The notes beneath the pieces were generated by a model that saw nothing but the letters and a program-made list of their open reading frames with translations, was not told the DNA's origin and ran no database searches. 64,000 bases of DNA, from positions 28,079 to 92,078 of the forward strand of contig WSUB01000160.1 in the NCBI GenBank assembly GCA_019633425.1, written 5' to 3'. Source of the stretch: Tulasnella sp. 424. Lineage: Eukaryota > Basidiomycota > Agaricomycetes > Cantharellales > Tulasnellaceae. Shown here in pieces: positions 35,401-45,333 of the stretch (its first letter is position 1; the number at the start of each line of letters is the position of its first letter). Position numbers and translations under genes: made by a program.

Positions 35401-36340
35401 CTTTGTGGCTTCCATTTGGAGGGTGCAGTGTGCCCGATGATGTCCACGGCACGGCAGGGCCACTTAGCTCCAGGGACGCTGACGAGTCCGGGCGGGCTTG
35501 TAGCGCTGGGACGATGGTCGCAAGGGGAGGCCTTGTTGGCTTTGATGGTGTGGACTTGGGTGTTTCGTGTGGATCCGACCTATGCACGACGACGCCGGGA
35601 GTTTGGGGAGTCGAAGTCTTTGGCGAGAATGGAGGGGGCCCTTGCTTGATCGGCGTTGCGATTGCTCTAAATTGCGCTGGTGAAATTGCAGCTCCGGTAT
35701 GTAGCCGCTTCTCGTTGGCAGGGCTTTGATTGGGAGTGGACATGGTCCGGGTTCGGGCTGGAGTGGTCTGGCGAGCTGGAGTGTTCGGAGACGGCCTAGT
35801 TGCGGGAGAAACGACCGTAACCGATTCCATCGAAGCGCGAGGGCCGCTACGAGCAATCACCGGAGATTTTTGTGGTTCTACAGTCTTCGTGGAAGTGAGG
35901 TTCACTGACGAACTTCGTTTCGGCTTGCCTGCCGCTGACGGTGGGGCACCTTTGCCTTTGAGCCCAGTCCCATTCACACCCACGCCAGACATGCTGTGCA
36001 TGGAAGTCGTTCGCATACTTCGCATGGAGCCGGCCACGGAGTTTGTTCGCCTGGAGCCGTTGGGTCCAGGTCGAGCGTTCGCGTTGGCTACCGGAGGAGG
36101 CTTTGTGGAAGACATGGCCAGCTCTGAAGCCTTCCCACCAAACGACGAAGGGGGTCCGGTCCGTCGAGATGCTTGGGAACGCGAAGGGATTGAAGTTGCC
36201 AGTTTTAAATTGGGGTTCGAGGGGACAGGGGTCGCGTCCGGAGAACGAGAAACTTGATGAGGCGAAAGAGGAGACAGGGGGCTGGTGGGAGACGCTACGC
36301 TATTACGGAGACTTGATCGAGATGGTTGCTGTCGCGACAT
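32451..36340 (-). CDS. F-box/WD40 protein with long disordered and coiled-coil N-terminus
   Basis: Exon junctions are consistent through the whole span, so I read one gene of about 1,100 residues. ATG 36338-36340 starts a 400-residue Ser/Pro/Thr-rich disordered region. A coiled coil follows (about 34930-35140: [40 protein letters not shown]). Next come a helical segment ([20 protein letters not shown]) and the F-box (about 34370-34490: [20 protein letters not shown], then [18 protein letters not shown]). WD40 blades follow, with [68 protein letters not shown] and finally [20 protein letters not shown] near the stop. A Ser/Thr-rich insert (about 32940-33290) interrupts the propeller. The layout is that of a Cdc4/Met30-like SCF substrate receptor. 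It could also be two adjacent genes split near 34.6-34.9 kb. Confidence 0.72.
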
Positions 36341-37214
36341 ACGCTCTAGAGGCGGCCGGGGTCAGCTGGAACGACGTCAAGCTGAGAAATCGCCTTTCGA
36401 AGAATACACACAGATCGAACGAAGGCAGAGTTTTCCCAGGTGGGATAGCTATTCAGCTACGTTGTCAATACGCTGTCCATGACATAACTCCATCAGCCCA
36501 CCATTCAGGGGTGTAATTTAGTGCACCCACCGATAGCCCAAAAGTACGCTCGGTTCAGTGAACGCTGTCAAGAGCAATCTAAGTGTGGGAGAACGTTTGG
36601 AAAATGTTGATGATGGAGAATTTAGCCTCTGCAAGAAGCGGAATGAGTTATGGTCGACCTTCCGCAACACGAGGTGGCATACTTACAGCAGAAGGCTAGC
36701 GGAGGTACGTAATCGAAGAGCTGGAACGAGAGAACGAGACCGAAAATGACGATAAATATCCGAGAATAGTTTTAAACCGAGGCGTATTCCTTGTTGAGAG
36801 ATAAAGATTGGAGGTTCCGACGCGTTTTGCAAAAACGGGCGCGTTTATTTTGTTGGCAGGCTGGTTGGTGACTGTGCCTGGGGCGAAATGCGAAAACTGC
36901 CAGGCAAGCGACTTGAAACCGTCCTTTTGCGAAGAAGAAAGCAAGAGAAGCAGAGGATTTGAAGACTTTAGGAGGGACAATGCCGAGGGAGGAAAGCTGG
37001 GTCAAAGGTGGTCTGAACTACAAGCAATAACAACACGACCAAATCACGGCTTTTGTTCAAGTGGCAAATCTCCGTCATGTTACAGCCTTACTAACGCAAC
37101 GTCTCAACAAGCAGGCATACATGAGCCATATTCTACATCTTATGATACAGTCCATATTACAGAGTTAAAAAATACAGTAAGTGATTGGATATGAGCGACC
37201 CGCGCCTGGTTCAG
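36341..37214. other. Intergenic region, promoter of the F-box/WD40 gene
   Basis: Short frames on both strands lack domains or splice-consistent neighbours. It must contain the 5' region of the F-box/WD40 gene and the 3' region of the KNH-like gene. Confidence 0.45.
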
Positions 37215-38054
37215 TTAGACAGCCATCGCGACACCCATAAGCAGAGGCCACATCAGATACATCAAGCTCATCATCCCAAGCCCTGCATCAGCAGGCCTCT
37301 GAAAGCGAGCTGAGCCACCGTTATAGTTCGGTCGTAGGGTAGCTGTTTCCTGTGCCCCGGGAGGCGTGTTCCAGGTTAGGTTTGGTGGAGTATACGTTGT
37401 AGTTGGCATAGCGGTGATTCCAGGAGTGGATGCCAATGTCGATGACAGACTGGTAGTTGAAGTGGAGTTTGACACGTTTTTGACGTCTAGCTCGTTAACC
37501 TTCTCGTCGGATGCTTTTGAATTCTTATGTGAAGGTTTGTCCTGTCGGTAGTTCGGAGAGCCAGTCAGACCGGTGATGGTGAACTTCGCGGTGTATATCG
37601 GGGTGCGGCCCTTCTGAGCCGGAGTGAAGCGAATGTAGCTTTGAAAAGAGCACATTTAGAGAAGTCGGACGAGGTGCCAGCCTTTCGAAGGACGTACTAA
37701 TTCGAGCCATCGGCACCAAAGTCCTTCTCGATTCGGATCTTAGCAGCTTCGTCGGTGGGCTTGATGCCCTCGGCCAGCGTTGAGACCAGATTCTAGATGG
37801 AAAAAGCACGTCAGCGAAACCAATCGAAAACACCCATCAGATGACTCTCGACTCACTGCGTCATTATCCAGGAAAAGGTCCACTCGAAGTAAACCCAACT
37901 TATCGAGATGAGGAGAATGGCTGTCATCCTTCCAGCGGATGACGACGTCCTGACCGGCAGGGATAACGCTTTCTTGAGTTGGGAAAGTAGGATAGAGAGA
38001 AGCATAGACCATGGGGAGCGCTGCCAGAGCACCGAGGAGAGACTTCATAAGCAT
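37215..38054 (-). CDS. Secreted GPI-anchored Kre9/KNH-like cell-wall protein
   Basis: ATG at 38052-38054 or 38046-38048 starts a signal peptide (MKSLLGALAALPMVYASLYP). The mature N-terminus reads TQESVIPAGQDVVIRWKDDS and LGLLRVDLFLDND, the beta-sandwich pattern of the Kre9/KNH1 N-terminal domain. Exon 2 gives NLVSTLAEGIKPTDEAAKIR. Exon 3 begins with an aromatic/basic strand (IRFTPAQK) and turns into a Ser/Thr-rich stalk (STSTTSLSSTLASTPGITA). It ends in a hydrophobic tail (MMSLMYLMWPLLMGVAMAV) without a charged tail, as in GPI signals. Stop is at 37215. The protein likely sits at the plasma membrane or wall, with a structural or glucan-assembly role. Borders of the introns at about 37650-37695 and 37795-37857 are GT...AG. 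Confidence 0.78.
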
Positions 38055-38911
38055 ATTGAAGGGGGGAAAGGGGAAGGGATATTAAATAAAGTGAGAGAGG
38101 AGAACGCGAGTGTGAAACCGAAGGGTTCACCGATGTCGCTTTGGCGGGTACATATACGCAGGTAACTTCGACCATCGTCATCCGGTCGTCTGAGAGAAAG
38201 CTTGGAACCGAGGCTAGTGGCAAAAATGCCTGTTATTTGTTGACGTGCGCCCCTTGCAAGGAACCGCAAAATGCGACAATCCAAATCTGCCTCCGCCCGC
38301 CCGAGTCGAAATTACAAGTGCGTGCCATCAGCCGTCAGCGGTGCAGCTCGGATGACCTCGCTTCCCATTCGCAAGAAGACGCGCGGGTGCCAGCGTTTTT
38401 CATTAGGAGGTTGAAGGGCGGCCGGCCAACACGCGGCACCATCCGACGGGGCCGATATCGAGAGAAACATTCGATTGTACATTCCAGTTGGCAAATTCAG
38501 TATACGACAACAAGGAAAGGGAAAAAAAGGACAGAATTTCGTGTCGAAAGCAGTTTGGGAGAGAGTAGCAAAAAAAATTTCACCGGGAAACACGACGAGC
38601 AAGCCATAAAGAAGTCGGGGAAAAGAGGAAAGGAATACAAATTTGTTAAAACGATGAACACGAAAGGAGTGGAAGTGGGCCGCGCGCTCTAACGACAGCC
38701 AAGGGGTGGACACGAGTCGGGGCCCGAAAACAACAAGGAGAATAGAGGGAATAGATTTACACTTCAGAACCAAGCAGGTATAGGACTTCGGGGCAAAAGA
38801 TCATAAAATGGGGGGTGTTGATTGTCGGTCGTCGCCTTGATTTGGCGGTTTACAAAGTATTGTGGTATTCGTGCACAGGTTTCCGTGTTGCGCGTTCATA
38901 AGTTCATTTCC
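38055..38911. other. Intergenic region
   Basis: Contains the promoter of the KNH-like gene and the 3' region of the zinc-finger gene. A long plus-strand frame (38141-38692) is basic and lacks any domain or codon signal; I do not count it as a gene. Confidence 0.5.
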
Positions 38912-40909
38912 TTAATCCATGTCCATATTAATTGGCATTCCCGCACCACCTTGATGCTCGTCGCTCTCCTCATCGACATCCAGGGAATCGTCCGCCTCGT
39001 CCCTCTCGTCTAGGATATCAAAGTCTGACGTGTCGCCGTTCGACCTCCGCTTCGCGCCTCCGACAGCTCCTCTTCCGCTCGCAAGGGAAGGGGAAACCGA
39101 CGTGGGGTACGTCCCAACGCTGCCGTACGAGAACGCCGAAGACTTGTCCAAGTATCCAACATCGTCGTAGTCGTCATCCATCATATCATCCTCTTCCTCC
39201 ATGCCACCTCGGATGCTGCTGCGCGTGTACGATGATGAAACGGAGGACGATGTTCGAGTGTGCCTGTGGTGCCCAGCTCGGTGACTCGTGTTGAGGGTGG
39301 CTCCGCCACGGGCGTAAGGGGGTGCATGCATCGCGAAAGATGACTGGAACGACTGAGAGTTGCCTCCAAAGCGGAAGGAGTGGTCTAATGGACTTGTCGG
39401 GGACAATGGCTGGGCCGGAATGGCGCCGATGCTTCCATAATAGAAACCTGATTCACCGTCGGCTCCGAAGGTTCCGCTTGAGGCATTTGGCGAGGGCGAC
39501 CTCTTCGTCGCGTTGTCACTGACAGGGGGCTTGGGCCTAAACGACAACATCGATGATGTGGGAAGCGACATCGCCGACGGGCCATTTAACGCGCCCTGCG
39601 CAGAGTCCGAGGGTTCTGAACCGTCCTCGCTAGAATCCTCCTGCTTGACCTGGGAGTTAGGTGTCCACGGACCGCTGGAGGTCTTTGCCTTGGTCACAGT
39701 CAAATTCGAGCCCTTTGTACCGGGTGCAGGGACTTTGGTGGAAGGAGCGGCAAGCATGCCACCGGACAGATACGATGGCCAGAGTGCTCGGTCATCAGGT
39801 AACGATGTGCCCGTACTGACGCTGTCTTCGCGAGGCGTTATATGGGACAATATCGCAGCAGCCTAATCGGGGAATTGACACAAATGAGATGCCGGCCAGG
39901 GACAAGGCTCCTCGCGCCTCGGCTCACCTCGAGGAGCTGAACTTGCTGATGCTTCGACAGAAGGAACTTGCTTGCTTCTCGCCATGCAGGAGAATGTTCC
40001 CAGCGATGTTTAAGGAGGCAATTGGGATGACGGTAAACCTGCGCCATCCAATGGTGAGTCTTTGCGATGATTCGATTCATTCGGTCGAGGCTCAGTTCCC
40101 ACCTTGGAACAAGTCTCGCATCGGTAAATCACGCCTTTTTTCCTTCCCGAGCCCGTATTCGGAGCCGAATCCTCATCGTTCCCATCCCCCGAAGGGTCAC
40201 TGCTCTGCTTCTGAATCAGCTGCTGGACCGAGCGAACCGGTGGTGTGGTTGTCGGAGGCGATGATGAGAGTGACAGCGAAGCTGCGGCTGCACTGAGACC
40301 GGAGTTGCTCCTAAGATTTTGCGTAGGGAAGGAAAGGAAATGGGAAGAATGGGGGCAAAAGGAGCGCATGCACAACAAGCATCAACACCAACACATGATT
40401 TTTGCGCGATTGCGCATTTTCCCATTTAGTCAGCCCTTGCACGTCCCGACGAAAGGAAAAAAGGAGAGCAGTGAGTTAACTCACACTACAGAGGTATCCC
40501 GAATGAGATCATTAGCGGCCGAGGCTTGAATCGTGGCCGCAGTCGCTTCACTTAGTCTGCGCTTGGTCTGGCTGGCGGAGGATAGACGACGTGCCTTGGG
40601 TTGTGTTGCCGAAGCAGTCATCCCACGGCCATTATGTGCAGGAACGACTCGGATTGCCGCATTGGTAAAAGTTGGAGACGTGGAAGAGAGAGGAGAGGAG
40701 ATGGGAGTGTTGGTGCTTCCAACGGGCGGAGGGCCACTGAGGGCTGTGGTCGAAGGGGCTGGCGGTGGTTGCTGGCCGGAACGAGAGATAGAGGTGGTCG
40801 GAGCTGCACGAGGAACGGACCGAGACTGGGATGTTGACGACGATGCGGCGAGAGACAAAAGGGAGAGTGCGGCTACGGGAGCGTTGCTGTCACCGTCGGT
40901 GGGCGGCAT
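38912..40909 (-). CDS. C2H2 zinc-finger protein, probable transcription factor
   Basis: ATG 40907-40909 (MPPTDGDSNAPVAALSLLSL) opens a Ser/Thr/Pro-rich N-terminus with QTKRRLSEATAATIQASAA. Downstream exons encode SVQQLIQKQSSDPSGDGNDE and a basic GSGRKKGVIYRCETCSKV. After an intron comes YRHPNCLLKHRWEHSP. Together these make one C2H2 finger (CETC, spacer, HRWEH) with the YRHPNCLLKHRWEHS block common in Agaricomycete regulators. WREASKFLLSKHQQVQLLEA follows. The C-terminal 300 residues are disordered and end in acidic clusters (EEEDDMMDDDYDDVGY; DEADDSLDVDEESDEH) that could be activation regions. A nuclear location is expected. Targets are unknown. Two introns near 40080-40110 and 39850-39925 flank the finger. 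Confidence 0.75.
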
Positions 40910-42191
40910 GGCGGTAAGGGGTAGGAGGCCCAAGGTGCGTGGTGGGTTGGCGGAGGGAGAGGCTTTGTGTATACTGGACAAAATTTCAAGGTGGACTGCT
41001 TCAATGCGAAAGACCTCGTCGCAGTCTGATAAGAAATTTCCACTTGAGCGACGAGTCCAGACAGAAGGAAAGGGACGTCGAGCCCACCGATGATCTTTCT
41101 TCAAATAATAACTCCTATAATCCTACACACGTAGCGCTCTAGACAAGTATCGGATGGGGTCAAGTATGGGGTGGTTGGAGGGTCAAAAGGTATGGTGCAA
41201 GGATTGCTCGTAAGGGCGGGAGAAAATCTGAAAGACGGAGCCTGGTCGACTTTTCGTGTCGGTCTCCTTCGAAATTTCTGACAAAGCCGTCGGACTTTGA
41301 ACTTGTTGCGCTTCTCACCGGGCTTCTAACCACGGCAACACTCCCCGGCCCTCCGCTGTGCCCTCGAATGCGAGTCGCAAACTAAAGTGTCCGAGCGCAA
41401 ATTTTGGAGTGAGATCTCGCTGTCAGCGGCAAAAGGATCCTTGGTTGCTTCCGTCAAAGAACAAGGCAATTACGCAATTGACTGGGAACCTGCCCTCGTG
41501 GCAGACGTGACCGTCGTCTATATCATTTAACCCCAAGCGTAGTTATACGTTTAGCTTTTATTGACAAACCTCGAGAGATCGTCAATTATAGTGCCCTTGG
41601 ACAAGGACGCCGCCGCAACGCAATTGCACCAACGACCAGGGGTCTTCTCAGCTCTAGTAGTCGAAGTTTGCAAGAGGAATTAACAGTCCAGCTTCGAGGC
41701 ATGTGCGCCCCTTCCCTCGGTTATATTACACTCCCAGTATGGTAGGAGTCCTAAGCGACTTCGAATTCTCCCTCAGATCTGGTCAAGCTTAGATGGACAG
41801 CACAGGGTTTCTGGACAAGAGTCTGCAATACGCAGGGGGAAGGTGGAGCCAAGCCATTCAAAGCAACCGGAATCCGCCCCAGTTTTCTAAACCACAGTTA
41901 GAGCTATAATAAAGCGGTGGAGACAGGACAGCAAAACAGTGGGGCAAAGATGGTAAGTTTAAAGCAAGGGGGCGATTTTGAGAGTTGCGATCAGGATGTG
42001 CATATCTTCTTCCTTGTGACATGTGCAGGTACGTATGCAGGTGGGACTTCCCTCAATTGGTCCATTACCGGAGTGAGAGGTGGCCATGATGGCAAAGATC
42101 GCATTACTACGCTAAGCGTGAATACACAACATTCTGCTAGCATGCCGTGGCATTTGGGCCTCAGAAAACCAACAATAATGCAGCTTTTTTT
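40910..42191. other. Intergenic region containing a short array-related fragment
   Basis: No gene is recognised. About 42046-42100 (CTTCCCTCAATTGGTCCATTACCGGA, split here as CTTCCCTCAATTGG and TCCATTACCGGA, then GAGAGGTGGCCA) matches the 3' modules of the secreted-protein array at 51450, 53910, 56800 and 60260. It therefore seems to be a stray copy of that repeat. Confidence 0.5.
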
Positions 42192-43940
42192 TCATCGGCC
42201 CCACGTCGGCCCGCCCTTCTCCTCGTCCCAAACCACTGCCAACTCTCCTTCCTTCGGCGTGGATGAGCGGTTATACATATTTAGCGTTACTCCATCGATA
42301 GAACGGATTTCGGTTATAGTCGCAAAGTTGAATATTCGGCTCGGCATCGGCCAGATGGCACGTCGGTTGCTAGGCGAAATTTCGAGGTCGTGAACCTTGA
42401 GGGTAGTATGAAGAGATTTGGCGAACCGTATTCGGACCATGTGCAGTATCTCCTCGGCAGTTACGTGCGCGTAACTAACACTTAGTCTCCTCAGTGAAGG
42501 AAGCAACGGCACGGCATTCTGGCTACTCGGGACGCTCGGATCCGACAGGACGTCCATGATCCCTCGACTATTTTCAGGGTTTGAAGTGCAGATATCAGTG
42601 ACGCAGCGAAGGCGACGCAAGGTCGACATCAATTCGGGATCTCCAATGCCGCCGTCAAGGTCAAGTGTCACCTCCAGCCCTTCCTGGTCCAGGTTCTCTA
42701 GAACCCGCTCCACCCAACGCAGTGAGGATGCGAAAGGGGCATAATACACATGAACGTCGAAACGGGGGGAGTCATCGCTGTTGCCGAGGCTACGCCAACG
42801 GGTGACAAAGGGTCCCGCATAAAACTTGGAGGATCCGTTCTTCTTGTGCAGCTCTAGAAGGAGCGGCTCAAATGATCTGAGAGACTCCTCCAAGTGAACG
42901 AACCCTCGAATTCCGGAGTGTAGTCTCCTTGTATTGAGATTTCTTGGCAATGGGGAGCTTCGATGTGACGGAGGAGGTGGTCCAGGGCAGAAAATCCCAG
43001 GGACTTGAGCTCCATTGACCGAAGCTGAAGAAGTCGGATTGTAGGAGGGGACGGGGTTTCGGATAGCTGGATTTCAAGATCGGTCACTTTGAGTATTTCA
43101 AGGCTAGGGTTATTTGCCAGCACCTCGAGGAAGAGATCCGTTGTCATCGACTCTCCAACATGCCCTTGAAGCTTCAAACTCTTCAGTTTGCGAAATGAGG
43201 AACGATCCCAGTGGATTGCGACGCTGTGTAGATCGAGGTGTTGGACGCTGTGGGTTTCCCCACCGAGGAGATGGAATGATGGACGGCCTCCAAAAACGTT
43301 ACCGAGTCGGACGGTCTCTATGAGCGAAGCAGCGGAGGCGAGGTACTGAGGCACAGTGTCTGGGGAGTATATCTCCAGCCATACAATTTTCCATCGATCG
43401 CGGGTATGGCCTAACAATTGGAGAAACCGCTCAAGAGCTTGGTAACTCCAATTATCGGCGCGCGATCGATACAGCAGTGAATCCACGTCGCAGTGGACGA
43501 TTAGGGGAGCGTTGCACGATCTAGTGATGTTTGTGTCGTTCACAGACCATGGGAAAGTTGAGGATATGACGACCCAAAAGCTTGCTGTGGCGTCCAGAAG
43601 ATTCCTCCAGCTGGTCGAGACGAGTCGAAGCGTGCAGAGGTCCATCATGTACGATATGCAGGTCCCGTCTCGATATAGTGATTTGTGATCCACGCTCGGG
43701 AGAAATGATTGGAATATGATTAGGATGACTTCCGGTGGTATGTTGATGATGCTCCACCGCGGTTTCCCGCTGGGCGACGGACCAGAACGACTGGAAGGGT
43801 CAGTGCCCGAGCGTTCGACCGGTACGAGAGAACAGTCTGCTGCGGTGGAACTAGTAAAAACCGCGAGTTTAGATCCAGGTTTGAGAGCTGCGAGTTCCTA
43901 CATACTGAAGATTTCCTGTGGAATCTGCTGAGTCTCCCAT
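42192..43940 (-). pseudogene. F-box/LRR-like protein with internal frameshift
   Basis: Exon 1 starts at ATG 43938-43940 (MGDSADSTGNLQ). After a 55-base intron the F-box reads IINIPPEVILIIFQSFLPSV, then LCTLRLVSTSWRNLLDATAS. The C-terminal region has LRR-like spacing: VQHLDLHSVAIHWDRSSFRK, LKSLKLQGHVG and LEILKVTDLEI. Near 42890-42945 the frame ends (HLSRSF stop), while the next frame continues directly with HLEESLRSFEPLLLELHKKN and runs to the stop at 42192. No GT...AG intron reconciles the two frames, so a one- or two-base indel is likely: a real pseudogene lesion or a sequence error. Without it the product would be about 560 residues and resemble the F-box gene at 26.5 kb. Confidence 0.65.
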
Positions 43941-45333
43941 CCGGGCAGGCGAGATTTTGGACGAAGCGGAGGAGTAATGCGACTGTGGGAAATAACCTGA
44001 TTTTCAGCGGTGATGTTCTGGGATCCTGCAGCCGGTTCTGGGAAATAGGGGGTTCAGAGGCTAGTTGTGAGTCAGACCCTCTCAGTGTTTGTTCCCCTTT
44101 TTTACTTAGACTAATTGGCGACTATCGCCGAAGATTCCTTCGATAAATCGGCTTCGCCGAACACACAGTCCCCTCCCAAACAGCGCGTTAAGCCAAACGG
44201 GGGGGGGGGGACTACTCTTAACCGGTCGTCTAGGTTCCTCCGAAACGGAGTAGCAGAATTCTCAATTAACGTTACAATATTAATGTTGGCCGAGTCCGCG
44301 GCCAACGGCGACCTTCATCCACCTCCCCCCCCTTTGTGACCCAGTTTACTTCTTCTCAATCGGACTGTGATCGGATTTATTTTCAATCCGTGCTAGATAT
44401 CAGTCAAAGCCTCATTGTCGGCCGACAATTGACCACGCCCAATTGATTGTCGTGTAGAGCCAAACCCGTTCTGTAGCGTGCTGTGCACGCCTACATAAGG
44501 CAACGAAGTTGTTCCATGGGCTGCATATTCCACTCGCATGGAGGAATGAACCGCGGTCATGAAACCAACGTCGCCGACCCACTAAAAGCCCACGAGCGGC
44601 TTCGTCGCATATTTCATATGATCATGATGGTGGTATACTTAATGCGCCCGATACCAAAAAAAAGGGGGGGATTGCATGCCTCTTGTGATGTCATGAGCAA
44701 CTTGGAGCAGCCCAGACGAGCCAACCGTGTCCGATAGTGGACGACCCACCTCTCGCAGGACAATCCTAACGAGAATCCGGTGGCAAAGCCTTTCCGATAG
44801 AGTTCTGACTTGTTCGGTGTCACTTTAGCGAGCTTGAACGCGCGCTTGCTATTGACACTCTTCCTCCACACACCCAAGACTTAGGCCTTCAGATGTTGTC
44901 CAATTGGTACTCATATGATCCCCCTCCTCAAAGTGTACCATATGGGTCACTCACTCCATCCCTCGATGTGCTGCGCGGTGTCATAGAACCATGCTTCATT
45001 AGTCCTCTTTTCATGAGCGGTCCAACTGGAAAGTTGCAGGAGGTCAGTGAAGTCTAGTTGGTTATGGATGGCGTGCGAAGCAGGTCCTAGAGAACGGAGT
45101 TAACCGATCAGACTATCTCCTACATTCTTCAGAATCCATTGCTTCAATATATCAAACGAATAGGACATATGTAGCGTTCTCGCATAACCGAATAACAATG
45201 TAGTTGGGATAGGTTGAGGGAGAGGCGATAGGGATCGGAAGATGATTGGGACAGAGAGTGAGCTATTCAACCAGCAGACCATACAGCTACGAAATACGTG
45301 TGCCGCGAGCAAGACTTCGACTACCGTCTCAAG
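43941..45333. other. Intergenic region; right end is the duplicated 3' flank of the kinase-TPR gene
   Basis: 44100-44350 holds a G-run and a C-run with GGCGACTATCGCCGAAG-type short palindromes but no gene. About 45150-45330 is homologous (inverted) to 19630-19855. No other coding signal is seen. Confidence 0.5.

Noticed and set aside
38141..38692. 184-codon plus-strand open frame
   Set aside because: Overlaps promoter and leader DNA of the KNH-like gene, has no domain or codon bias, and no splice-linked neighbours.
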